DNA from: a virus
Virus record (IMG/VR): IMGVR_UViG_3300017771_000151
Location: 1-20,772 of that record
Length of the DNA: 20,772 nt
Strand: one strand, 5' to 3'
Below, piece by piece: positions 11,549 to 20,563 of this stretch. The notes under the pieces were generated by a model that was not told the origin of the DNA, ran no database searches, and saw only the letters and a list, made by a program, of their open reading frames with translations. The first letter of the stretch is position 1. Every line of letters starts with the position of its first letter. Position numbers and translations under genes: made by a program.

Positions 11549-14500
11549 ATGGCTAGTCCAACTAACTTTAACCTCTCACCTTACTTTGACGATTATTCAG
11601 AATCTAAAAAGTTTCATAGAATACTTTTTAGACCTGCGTTTGCAGTACAGGCGAGAGAGTTAACACAATCACAATCAATTATACAAAATCAAATAGAAAG
11701 AGTATCCGACCATCTATTTGACAAAGGTGCTATGGTTATTCCTGGCGAAATTGGTTTTGATTTAGATTACTCTGCTATAAAATTAACATCTAAAACAGCT
11801 TCATCAGTTACAGATTATGTTGGTTTCACATTAACAGGTGGAACATCAGGTATTACAGCAAAAGTAGTTAACGCAGTAGCAACAGATGGTACTGATCCTG
11901 ATACATTATTTGTAAAATATTTAACTAATGACACAACTAATAATACACAGGTTGCATTCACAGACGGTGAAACAATAACATCTACTGCAACAGGTACACC
12001 AACTGCAGTTGTAGCAACTACTCACACTGGTTCTGCTGCATTTATTGCTGAAGGTGTTTATTATATAAACGGATTTCAAGTTAGTGTAACTGCACAAACT
12101 TTAATATTAGACAAATACATCAACACACCTAGTTATAGAGTTGGTTTAACTGTAACAGAATCATTTGTTACTTCTAATGATGATACAACTTTGGTAGATA
12201 ATGCTCAAGGTTCATCAAACTTAAATGCTCCAGGTGCACACAGATTTAAAATAGATTTAACATTAGCTAAGAAAACTATATCATCAACAGAAGATCAAAA
12301 CTTTGTAGAGTTGATGAGATTAAGTAATGGTCTTTTACAAAACCAAGTTAGAACAACTGAATATGCTGTATTAGAAGATACACTTGCTCGTAGAACATTT
12401 GACGAGAGTGGTGATTACACAGTTAGAGATTTTGATTTAGATTTAAGAGAACATTTAATATCTGGTAATAATAGAGGTGTTTATTCATCTGCTAACGGTG
12501 GTTCAGAAACTAAAGTGGCAGCAGGTCTTTCACCAGGTAAAGCTTATGTAAAAGGTTATGAAATAGAAACTATCGGTACAAAATTTTTAGATGTAAACAA
12601 AGCAAGAAGCTTTGATACACAAAATGCATTCAATACAAGATTTGATGTAGGTAACTTTGTAAATGTAACAAACGTATATGGATCACCTGACGTTGGATTT
12701 GTAAGTGGTGATGTAGAAGCGTTTAAAAAAGTTAATTTATTCTCTGCAGCTACTAATACACCAGGTACTCAAAATACTGGAACTGCTTCAAGTAGTAACG
12801 CTATTGGTAGAGCAAAATCAAAAGGATTTCAATATGTAAGTGGTACAGCCACAAATAGTATTTTTGGTAGTTCATCTATTTACAAACATTATCTATTTGA
12901 CATAAATTTATTCACACATTTAAATATTACAACAGCAGAAGATTTTACAATAGCTTCAACTGCATCAACAGCAGGTGAACAATATGTAATTGTACAAACT
13001 GGTACATCAAACTTTGTAACTATTGGTGCATCTTCAAATACTGTAGGAGAAATATTTACAGCAACAGGCGCTGGTAGTGGATCAGGTGTTTTAAGACCAT
13101 TGGGTGAAAAAGTTACTGGTGGTACTTCAGGCGCTACAGGTACAATAGAATTAGATTCGACAATTGAATCAGTAAATATAACTGGTGTGTCAATTGCTAC
13201 ACCAGCTGTAATTACTACAGGTGGTCACAATTTCAAAGAAGGTCAACAAGTTACAATAACTGGTGCAACAGGATTAACACTAGCAGATTCATCTGTGGTA
13301 TCAACACAGGTATTTACAGTTAGAAATCCAGATGCTACAACTTTTGAATTATTTGATACTGACGGAACAACAGCAGTAGGAGTTATCGCTTATACAAGTG
13401 GTGGTACAGCTGCTCACGGTGTTTGTATGTTATCAAACGTAAAAGGTGTATTTGTTCCTGGTGAAACAATTACAAGTAGCACATCATCTGATTCTGCAGT
13501 AATTCAAGCAAACGCTGTAGGATTAAATGCAGTAAATACTTTTGATTTTTCATCTGTAAAACAAATAGGTATGGCAGGAAGTCCTGTTTATACTTCAGAT
13601 ACTGTAACAACTAACTCTACCTTTGCTAGTAGATTAAATTTAACAGGTAACATATCAATATCTGGTGGTTCTGCTGCAGTTGTTGGTTCTGGTACGTCAT
13701 TTACTAGTGAGTTAAGAGTAGGTGATAGTATATCTTTTGATGATACTGCTGGTACTACAACAACTAGAACTGTTGAAGCAATTTCATCTAATACAAGTTT
13801 AACTTTAAGTGCTGTAATTGGTGGAACTGCAGTTTCATCTGCAATAGCAACAAGAAACAGAGCAAAATTACAAGACGCTAATAAAAATATTTCAATATTT
13901 AAATTACCTTACGATAATATTAAGACTTTAAAAACAACTTCTAATTCTGGCTTGACAGATACAAGTTATACGTTTACAAAACACGAAACTGCTACATTAT
14001 CATCTAATGGTGATACTACACTGACTGCAGGTACAAACGAAACTTTTGTAGGATTAAATCAAGCTAAATATACTGTGACCATTATGACAACTGGTTCAGG
14101 TGGTACAGGTGCAGTAGGAAATGTATTAAATTTATCAGGTAACAACCACGAAGGTGACCCTATATTTGCTTTAGGTGGATCGCCAACTGGTAAACAATTA
14201 ACTTTAGACTTTGGTGCAAACTTCAATGGTCACAAAATAAAAATACTTGTAACAGTAGATAAAACAAGTGCTGACTCAAAATCAAAAACATTGACAACAG
14301 CAACTCCTGTTGCAGTAACTGATCAAAATGAAATACAAAGAGGTACAATTAGAATACCACACGCTGATGTTATTGAATTAACATCTGTACATATGGCAGC
14401 AGATTTTAATACAACAGCGACAACAAGTGATACAGATATTACAAGTAGATTTGATTTAGATACAGGTCAAAGAGATAATTTTTATGACGTTGGTAGAATA

Positions 14501-17500
14501 ATTTTAAAATCAGGTCAATTAGCACCAACTGGACAAATATTAATTTCTTATAAGTTCTTTAGTCACGGCACAGGAGATTATTTTGATGTAGATTCATATT
14601 CTGGTGCTGTAACTTATGAAAATATTCCATCTTATACATCTGATACAACTGGTCAGAAATATGAATTAAGAGATGTATTGGACTTTAGACCTAGAGTAGA
14701 TAATGCATCTACAGTTAATTCAGGAACACAGGATAGATCATTTGATGGTACTGGCGCATCTACTGTAAATGTAATTGATTTTAATTCTAGTGTTATTACA
14801 GATTTTGAATTTTACTTACCAAGAATAGATAAATTATTTTTAGATAAAGAGGGTAACTTTAAAGTAGTAGAAGGTGCATCTGCATTAATACCTCAAGTAC
14901 CAAAAGATTTAGATGGCGCAATGCATTTATACACATTGAGCATTCCAGCTTATACACTATCACCAGAAAATATTGAGATTAAAAAGATTGATAATAAAAG
15001 ATATACAATGAGAGATATTGGTAAGTTAGAAAATAGAATAGAAAATGTTGAATACTACACTCAACTTTCACTATTAGAAGCAAATGCACAAAATTTACAA
15101 ATACAAGATTCAGAAGGTTTTGATAGATTTAAAAATGGATTTATTGTAGATAACTTTACTGGTCATAATATTGGTGATGTAACAAATAAAGATTACAAAG
15201 CATCAATGAATATGGCTGACGGTGAGTTAAGACCAATGTTTAATGAAGACTCTATACAACTTATAGAGAGAGATAATGATGGTACTGCAATTATAGCATC
15301 TGATAGAACAACAGCTAAATATCAAAAAACAGGTGACATAATTACGTTACCTTTCACAGAATCAACTTTAATAGATCAACCATTTGCTAGTAAAACTGTA
15401 AATGTTAATCCATTTGCTGTATTTACTTGGTCAGGTAATGTAGAGTTAAACCCACCAGGTGATGAATGGAAAGAAACAGAAAGAGCACCAGAATTAGTAA
15501 TTAATAATGTAGGTGCATTTGATACACTAGCAGCTGGTTTAGGTAACTCTGCTCTTAACGGTTTTGAAATAGGTACTGTATGGAATGAATGGCAAGATTT
15601 CTGGACAGGTCAACCTAACACTACAAGCAGAGATATATCAGGTAATCAAAGACAAGGAAGAAGAATTTTTAGAAGAACAGAAGTAACAACACAAACTACT
15701 GTTAATCAAACAAGAACAGGTGTAAGACAAAGAGTTGTTCCTCAAGTAGTAAGAAACTCTATAGGTGATAGAATTGTTAACGTGGCATTTGTTCCATTTA
15801 TTAGAAGTAGAACAATTACTTTTACTGCAACAAGATTAAAACCAAATACAAGAGTTTATCCATTCTTTGACAATATAGATGTTACTGCATATGTAACTCC
15901 TATTGATGTCAATCCATCAAATGGAAATGAAACAACTGGTTCATTAGGAGGCAGTATTGTAGCAAATTCAAATGGTACAGTAAAAGGTACTTTTGCTATA
16001 CCTGACCCATCTAATAGTTCTAATCCTAGATGGCGTACAGGTGAACGTGTATTCAGATTAACTAGTTCATCTACAAATGATACTAGTTCAGATGTAACAA
16101 CTTCTGCAGAGGCTGATTATACAGCAAGAGGTTTATTAGAAACTGTACAAAATACAATTATTTCTACAAGAGAACCAAGAATTGTAAGAACAAGTACAAC
16201 AGAAGATAGATCAGTTGTTAGAGCTTCTACAAGAGAATCAACTAGAACAATTGGTTGGCACGATCCACTAGCACAAACATTCTTAATTGATGATGAAGGT
16301 GGCGTGTTCTTAACTTCTATGGATTTATTCTTTAAAACAAAAGATGCTAATGTTCCTGTAACTTTACAAATAAGAGAAGTAGTAAATGGTTATCCAGGTT
16401 CTAAAATATTACCATTCTCTGAAGTAACTTTAAATCCAGGTTCAGTAAATGTATCAGATGATGCTTCAACTGCAACTACATTTAATTTTTCTGGTCCTAT
16501 TTACATTCAACAAAACGTAGAGTATTGTTTTGTTGTACTAGCTAACTCAAATGATTATACAGCGTATGTTGCTAGATTAGGTGAAACTAATATTGGTTCA
16601 GATAGAACAATATCTCAACAACCATATACAGGTGTATTCTTTAAATCTCAAAATGGTTCAACTTGGACTGCTGACCAAAATGAAGATATGAAATTTAGAA
16701 TTAAAAGAGCAGAATTTGAAAATGTAACAGGTGTGTTAACTTTGACAAATGACACTCTACCAAGTAGAACATTAAAAACTAATGCATTTAGAACAACAAG
16801 TGGTTCAGGTGTAGTTAGAGTATTCCATCCAAATCACGGTATGCACGGAACAAGTAACAATGTAACTATTGCTGGGTTCCCTACTACAGGTATTAATGGA
16901 TTGGATCACACAGAAATTAATACAACACATACAAGTATTTCAAACGTAACTTTAGATAGTTACGATATAACTGTAAGTACAACAGCATCAGCAACTGGCG
17001 ATGTAGGTGGTACTGCAGCAACTGCTACACAAAATAGATTAGCAGATGTACTTAACTTAAATTTACAATCATTAACTGTACCTGGTACAAGTGCATCATA
17101 TTCTACTAGAACAACAACAGGTAGATCAATAGGTGGTAGTCAAACAGAATTTACATTAACACCTGAAACATCAGCTCAATCTGTAATAGCAAATGACAAT
17201 ATTTACTTTACTGCACCAACAATGATTGCAAGTGAAATTAACGAAACAAATGAAGTTGGTGGTAAGTCTTTATTTGTAAATGTATCAATGAGTACAACAA
17301 ATACTAAATTGTCACCTGTAATTGATTTACAAAGAGCAAGTGCAATTGCAGTACAAAATAGATTAAACAATCCACAATCTGGTGATCCTGATTTTGTTGA
17401 CGATATAACTTCAACAGGAACATCTTCATCAGCTGTATATTGTACTAGATCAGTTTCTTTAGAAAATACATCAACAGCATTAGATGTTAGATTGACTTCT

Positions 17501-17782
17501 AATATAAGATCAACTTCGGAAGTAGAAGTATATTTCAGATTGTCTGGTCCAGATATTTCAGAAAGAATAGAAGATTTAAGTTGGACACCATTTAACACTG
17601 CAGGTGAAGAAGATACAACTGTATCACCAGCAGAAGATGATGAAACATTTAAAGAATACAAATATTCAGCATCTGATTTAACAGAATTTACAGCGTTTCA
17701 AATTAAAATAGTTATGAAAGGAACCAACTCATCATATCCACCAGTTATAAAAGATATGAGAGGTATAGCGTTAGCAGTATAA
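11549..17782 (+). CDS. Giant virion structural protein, DUF4815-like N-terminus
   Basis: 2077 residues, the largest gene here. The N-terminus (SPYFDDYSESKKFHRILFRP, 10-29; FAVQARELTQSQSIIQNQIE, 31-50) matches the DUF4815-type start of very long baseplate-associated proteins in marine T4-like phages. The middle is a chain of small beta modules: a GEQYVIVQTG...FTATGAGSGSG module at about 475-514, a GGHNFKEGQQVTITGATG module at about 553-620, and GE-I-G-TSGA strands. A helical segment (MRDIGKLENRIENVEYYTQL) is at about 1154-1173. An Arg-rich stretch is near 1370, KPNTRVYPFFD near 1431, DPLAQTFLID at 1572 with the following MDLFFKTKD, and a closing IKIVMKGTNSSYPPVIKDMR. Position after gp8 suggests a wedge-pin or fibre-attachment role (gp9/gp10 area), not proven by sequence. 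Confidence 0.82.
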   Translation: MASPTNFNLSPYFDDYSESKKFHRILFRPAFAVQARELTQSQSIIQNQIERVSDHLFDKGAMVIPGEIGFDLDYSAIKLTSKTASSVTDYVGFTLTGGTSGITAKVVNAVATDGTDPDTLFVKYLTNDTTNNTQVAFTDGETITSTATGTPTAVVATTHTGSAAFIAEGVYYINGFQVSVTAQTLILDKYINTPSYRVGLTVTESFVTSNDDTTLVDNAQGSSNLNAPGAHRFKIDLTLAKKTISSTEDQNFVELMRLSNGLLQNQVRTTEYAVLEDTLARRTFDESGDYTVRDFDLDLREHLISGNNRGVYSSANGGSETKVAAGLSPGKAYVKGYEIETIGTKFLDVNKARSFDTQNAFNTRFDVGNFVNVTNVYGSPDVGFVSGDVEAFKKVNLFSAATNTPGTQNTGTASSSNAIGRAKSKGFQYVSGTATNSIFGSSSIYKHYLFDINLFTHLNITTAEDFTIASTASTAGEQYVIVQTGTSNFVTIGASSNTVGEIFTATGAGSGSGVLRPLGEKVTGGTSGATGTIELDSTIESVNITGVSIATPAVITTGGHNFKEGQQVTITGATGLTLADSSVVSTQVFTVRNPDATTFELFDTDGTTAVGVIAYTSGGTAAHGVCMLSNVKGVFVPGETITSSTSSDSAVIQANAVGLNAVNTFDFSSVKQIGMAGSPVYTSDTVTTNSTFASRLNLTGNISISGGSAAVVGSGTSFTSELRVGDSISFDDTAGTTTTRTVEAISSNTSLTLSAVIGGTAVSSAIATRNRAKLQDANKNISIFKLPYDNIKTLKTTSNSGLTDTSYTFTKHETATLSSNGDTTLTAGTNETFVGLNQAKYTVTIMTTGSGGTGAVGNVLNLSGNNHEGDPIFALGGSPTGKQLTLDFGANFNGHKIKILVTVDKTSADSKSKTLTTATPVAVTDQNEIQRGTIRIPHADVIELTSVHMAADFNTTATTSDTDITSRFDLDTGQRDNFYDVGRIILKSGQLAPTGQILISYKFFSHGTGDYFDVDSYSGAVTYENIPSYTSDTTGQKYELRDVLDFRPRVDNASTVNSGTQDRSFDGTGASTVNVIDFNSSVITDFEFYLPRIDKLFLDKEGNFKVVEGASALIPQVPKDLDGAMHLYTLSIPAYTLSPENIEIKKIDNKRYTMRDIGKLENRIENVEYYTQLSLLEANAQNLQIQDSEGFDRFKNGFIVDNFTGHNIGDVTNKDYKASMNMADGELRPMFNEDSIQLIERDNDGTAIIASDRTTAKYQKTGDIITLPFTESTLIDQPFASKTVNVNPFAVFTWSGNVELNPPGDEWKETERAPELVINNVGAFDTLAAGLGNSALNGFEIGTVWNEWQDFWTGQPNTTSRDISGNQRQGRRIFRRTEVTTQTTVNQTRTGVRQRVVPQVVRNSIGDRIVNVAFVPFIRSRTITFTATRLKPNTRVYPFFDNIDVTAYVTPIDVNPSNGNETTGSLGGSIVANSNGTVKGTFAIPDPSNSSNPRWRTGERVFRLTSSSTNDTSSDVTTSAEADYTARGLLETVQNTIISTREPRIVRTSTTEDRSVVRASTRESTRTIGWHDPLAQTFLIDDEGGVFLTSMDLFFKTKDANVPVTLQIREVVNGYPGSKILPFSEVTLNPGSVNVSDDASTATTFNFSGPIYIQQNVEYCFVVLANSNDYTAYVARLGETNIGSDRTISQQPYTGVFFKSQNGSTWTADQNEDMKFRIKRAEFENVTGVLTLTNDTLPSRTLKTNAFRTTSGSGVVRVFHPNHGMHGTSNNVTIAGFPTTGINGLDHTEINTTHTSISNVTLDSYDITVSTTASATGDVGGTAATATQNRLADVLNLNLQSLTVPGTSASYSTRTTTGRSIGGSQTEFTLTPETSAQSVIANDNIYFTAPTMIASEINETNEVGGKSLFVNVSMSTTNTKLSPVIDLQRASAIAVQNRLNNPQSGDPDFVDDITSTGTSSSAVYCTRSVSLENTSTALDVRLTSNIRSTSEVEVYFRLSGPDISERIEDLSWTPFNTAGEEDTTVSPAEDDETFKEYKYSASDLTEFTAFQIKIVMKGTNSSYPPVIKDMRGIALAV

Positions 17783-18003
17783 TGAGTAAATTAAGAGTAC
17801 AAGGTTATTCTAGTTTAGTAAGAGATACAAACTCTAATGCAATTGTAAATACTAATACGTCAGAATATACTTTGTATATGGAAAGACGTAAGGTAAGAAG
17901 TAACCAAGGAAACGAAATTAGAACAGCTGTTAGAGAAATAAATACTTTAAAAGCTGAGTTAAGAGAAATTAAAAAATTAATAAAGGAAATAGTTAACAAG
18001 TAA
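17782..18003 (+). CDS. 73-residue coiled-coil protein after the giant structural gene
   Basis: The start ATG shares a base with the stop of the giant gene (TAATG) and its own stop TAA shares a base with the next ATG (18003). It is therefore tightly coupled on both sides. The N-terminal half (SKLRVQGYSSLVRDTNSNAI) is beta-like. The C-terminal half (about 40-72) is a heptad-like helix, NTLKAELREIKKLIKEIVNK, with Leu/Ile spacing of a coiled coil. Similar short proteins with a conserved start and a coiled-coil tail occur in this place in related phages as far as I recall, but no function is known to me. It may act as a trimeric connector or chaperone for the neighbouring fibres (inference). Confidence 0.75.
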   Translation: MSKLRVQGYSSLVRDTNSNAIVNTNTSEYTLYMERRKVRSNQGNEIRTAVREINTLKAELREIKKLIKEIVNK

Positions 18004-18854
18004 TGGCATTTACAACGATACAAACTACTGATACACTAGAGCAAATGCGTGTCAAGCTGAACACTATGTCACAAACTGACTTTGGTGATCCAGCTGATTT
18101 GACATCTGCAGGTCTATCTGCAACATCTGTAATTGGTGCTGTTGTAGAATTAAACTCTATTGTTACAGCTGCTGCTGGTTGGGTTATAGAAGATTCATCT
18201 TCATCTATTCAAGCTATTGGTTCTGGTCAAACATTAAAGGTGTTTGGTGCTTCAAATCAAATTAATGCAGTAGTAAGTAATCCTGATACATTAACAATTT
18301 CATTACCAAATGATGTTACAATAGCAAATGATTTAAATGTAACAAATGATTTAACTGTAACTAATAATGTTACAGCAAATGGTTCAACGCACACACTAGG
18401 AACAATTGAAATTAGTGGTAACACTATTAGATCGGTTGACTCTGGTATGATTACTATTAATGATACATTTAGAGCTACACAATTTGAAACATCAACTGGT
18501 TTATTAGAAATAGACGAGATAAGTGGATTTGGTAGAATTAGATCAACAAGATCAGATAATGTTATGGTATTTACAGCAATTCCATCATTTCAGTTTTCTG
18601 ATTTAATATTTGAAGGTGCTACACCTGATGAAAATGAAACTACAATAACAATTACCGATCCAACAGCAGATAACACAATAACAGTACCAGATGAAAGTGG
18701 TACTATAATTACAACAGGTTCAATAGATGCTGTATCAGAAACTATGATGGCAAATGATGCTATAGGAGAAGCTGAATTAAAAAGTGTTGTCAATTTACAA
18801 ATTTTAGACTCAAGTGGTGTAGTATTAAAATCAATCTACGGCGCAGGTGCTTAA
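18003..18854 (+). CDS. Fibre-like virion protein
   Basis: 283 residues. The N-terminal ~60 residues (TTDTLEQMRVKLNTMSQTDF, then SVIGAVVELNSIV) are helical and look like an attachment domain. Repeated short beta strands follow, including the NDLNVTNDLTVTNNVTANG-type sequence near 108-130. Near 203-238 it has an FEGATPDENETTITITDPT block and TITVPDESGTIIT, a motif common in phage fibre and decoration proteins. The end (SSGVVLKSIYGAGA) is short and has no obvious receptor-binding tip. It is coupled to the coiled-coil gene through TAATG and shares its operon. Probable role: a short tail or baseplate fibre; the exact T4 counterpart is unclear. Confidence 0.75.
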   Translation: MAFTTIQTTDTLEQMRVKLNTMSQTDFGDPADLTSAGLSATSVIGAVVELNSIVTAAAGWVIEDSSSSIQAIGSGQTLKVFGASNQINAVVSNPDTLTISLPNDVTIANDLNVTNDLTVTNNVTANGSTHTLGTIEISGNTIRSVDSGMITINDTFRATQFETSTGLLEIDEISGFGRIRSTRSDNVMVFTAIPSFQFSDLIFEGATPDENETTITITDPTADNTITVPDESGTIITTGSIDAVSETMMANDAIGEAELKSVVNLQILDSSGVVLKSIYGAGA

Positions 18855-18859
18855 CCTGA

Positions 18860-18867
18860 TATAAGTA
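18860..18867 (+). promoter_or_regulatory. Late promoter variant (TATAAGTA)
   Basis: One mismatch to TATAAATA, in the 26-nt gap between the two structural genes. The ATG is 13 nt downstream with AAGGA at 18870-18874 between. If used, transcription would start close to 18873, so the leader would be about 8 nt and would cut into that ribosome binding site. Confidence 0.4.
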
Positions 18868-18880
18868 GTAAGGATATATT

Positions 18881-19816
18881 ATGGCAGTAAGAACACCTTT
18901 AAAAAACGACAGTGGTAACGTAAAACAAATGACTTCAGCAGAAGTCACTGATATTGTATACCAAACTGTTTATCAATATTCTTTAAATCCTAGTGTAGCA
19001 TTATCCGTAGTAGGATCAGGTGGTAATTTAGACACCATATCTGATACGAGATTACAAGCGGGTGCAGGCTCTACAAGTGCATCAGCATTTCCTAGTGAAG
19101 CAACTACAGCAGAACCAAGTACAGTAACAGTAAACTACGATAGATTAGAACAAACTATAGCGTCAATATCACCAACAACTGACACAGGAAAAATATGGCC
19201 TGCTTATTATACATCTGCTGGTCACATACAAGCTATGACTATTACAGATGTAAGAGATACATTTTTACATCCAGCAATTGATTTACTTGTTTCAGGATCA
19301 ACAACAACTCAACAAGCTGGCACATATACAATAGCAACATCAACATCATTAGCAGGTGCAACAAATGTTTCTGGTACACCAATATATGTAGATACAAGAG
19401 CAGATACATCTGCTTATACATCTGGTGGTATGATTGAAACATTAGATCAACCAACAACAATTACAAGTTATTATTTACATAGTATAGATGGTTCTAATAC
19501 ATCTTTTGTAAATCCATTTTTTATAAACTCAAGCAATCATTTACAAGAATATGTATCAGCAACTTTTCAATCTTTATTATCAGAGTGGATTAGACATACT
19601 GCTGCTTCATCTACAGATGGATATAAAATTACTTACTCTATAGGAACAAGTGGTTCTGGTAATACAAGAGGAACTGCTATTGTTGATACAAAATTAAATG
19701 GTTCTGGTAACTACCAAACAAGATTTGTAGATGCTAATGATTATAGAGCACAAGAGTTTCCAGATGGATCACCAACAACAATAAACACATATAATTTGAG
19801 AATAAATAAATCGTAA
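18881..19816 (+). CDS. Virion structural protein (311 residues)
   Basis: The N-terminus (MAVRTPLKNDSGNVKQMTSA and SLNPSVALSVVGSGGNLDTI) and the following DTRLQAGAGSTSASAFPSEA segment are typical of a family of structural proteins in marine T4-like phages. The rest is Thr/Ser-rich and beta-strand-like. The C-terminus (YQTRFVDANDYRAQEFPDGS) ends in a conserved-looking block. A run of aromatic and Trp residues (KIWPAYYTSAGHIQAM, about 107-122) stands out in an otherwise low-aromatic protein. The start is supported by AAGGA and a promoter-like box. It lies after the fibre genes and before a sugar-modifying enzyme, fitting a baseplate or tail-surface role. No T4 gene name can be assigned. Confidence 0.75.
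   Translation: MAVRTPLKNDSGNVKQMTSAEVTDIVYQTVYQYSLNPSVALSVVGSGGNLDTISDTRLQAGAGSTSASAFPSEATTAEPSTVTVNYDRLEQTIASISPTTDTGKIWPAYYTSAGHIQAMTITDVRDTFLHPAIDLLVSGSTTTQQAGTYTIATSTSLAGATNVSGTPIYVDTRADTSAYTSGGMIETLDQPTTITSYYLHSIDGSNTSFVNPFFINSSNHLQEYVSATFQSLLSEWIRHTAASSTDGYKITYSIGTSGSGNTRGTAIVDTKLNGSGNYQTRFVDANDYRAQEFPDGSPTTINTYNLRINKS
19801..19808 (+). promoter_or_regulatory. Late promoter variant (AATAAATA) for the epimerase gene
   Basis: NATAAATA match inside the last codons of the 311-residue gene, 17 nt before ATG 19826. The spacing agrees with the other late promoters of the window. Confidence 0.45.
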
Positions 19817-19825
19817 TGAGAAACT

Positions 19826-20563
19826 ATGAAAATATTATTAACTGGAAGTGAAGGCTTCATAGGTAAAAACCTAACACAATACTTAAAAGACAAACATCAA
19901 ATAATACCATTAGATAAAATTACTGGTGACGATTTAGTTACTTGTAATTTAGACTATGACGTAGATATGGTCATACATCTAGCAGGTCTATCAGGTGTAA
20001 GACAGAGTTTAGATAATCCTGTTGACTATTGGACGAATAATGTCGTAGGTAGTTATAGAATATTCAATAAATTTAAAGACAAAAAGATTTTGTATGCTAG
20101 TTCTAGTACAGCAAAAGAACCTTGGCGTAATCCATATGCTATGAGTAAATTTTATATGGAACAAATTGCACCTGACAATGCCATAGGTATGAGATTTACA
20201 ACTGTATATGGACCAGGCGCTAGAGAAGGAATGTTAATACCTAGACTTTTAAGAGATGATGTTCCTTATATCAATGTAGATCATACAAGAGATTTTGTTC
20301 ACGTTAACGATATTATGAGCGCAATATGTTTTCTTATGAAAAATGATATTGAAGAAAAGGTTTTAGATATTGGTACAGGACAATCAAATAATTTATTAGA
20401 TATTTTATCTAGTCTAAATATTGAAGTAAAAGATAGAAGAATGGGAACAATGTTTGAAAGAAAAGATAATAAAGCAGATATTGGTCCTTTGAAAAAAACA
20501 GGTTGGAAACCTCAAATTGATTTGTTTGAATATTTAAAAGGAGAAAACGATGGCGATATTTAG
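19826..20563 (+). CDS. Compact NAD-dependent epimerase/dehydratase-like protein (extended SDR type)
   Basis: 245 residues, clearly shorter than the ~310-340 usual for nucleotide-sugar epimerases. It would act in the host cytosol on NDP-sugars, for example for host-surface or virion glycans. The Rossmann motif TGSEGFIG (6-13) binds NAD. HLAGLSGV (51-58) and the DNPVDYWTNNVVGS segment (63-76) are family hallmarks. The SSS strand (92-94) is followed after only about ten residues by the catalytic Y104-AMS-K108. RFTTVYGPG (123-131), RDFVHVNDI (155-163) and DIGTGQS (181-187) complete the pattern. The loop that normally lies between the Ser strand and YxxxK is missing, and the substrate lobe is trimmed. 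A late promoter candidate lies upstream. The last 14 nt overlap the next gene. The sugar substrate cannot be read from sequence. Confidence 0.87.
   Translation: MKILLTGSEGFIGKNLTQYLKDKHQIIPLDKITGDDLVTCNLDYDVDMVIHLAGLSGVRQSLDNPVDYWTNNVVGSYRIFNKFKDKKILYASSSTAKEPWRNPYAMSKFYMEQIAPDNAIGMRFTTVYGPGAREGMLIPRLLRDDVPYINVDHTRDFVHVNDIMSAICFLMKNDIEEKVLDIGTGQSNNLLDILSSLNIEVKDRRMGTMFERKDNKADIGPLKKTGWKPQIDLFEYLKGENDGDI
20539..20543 (+). promoter_or_regulatory. Ribosome binding site for the right-edge gene
   Basis: AGGAG within the end of the epimerase gene, 6 nt before ATG 20550. It is the main reason for placing the start inside the epimerase frame. Confidence 0.65.

Noticed and set aside
17203-17661. Minus-strand frame of 152 codons inside the giant gene
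   Set aside because: Antisense shadow of a well-supported plus-strand gene with biased codon use; no initiation signal.
19790-19828. Possible fifth promoter-in-hairpin at the epimerase start (ATAATTT with AAACTAT)
   Set aside because: Six pairs with a central mismatch and a 23-nt loop in AT-rich DNA; too weak to separate from chance.
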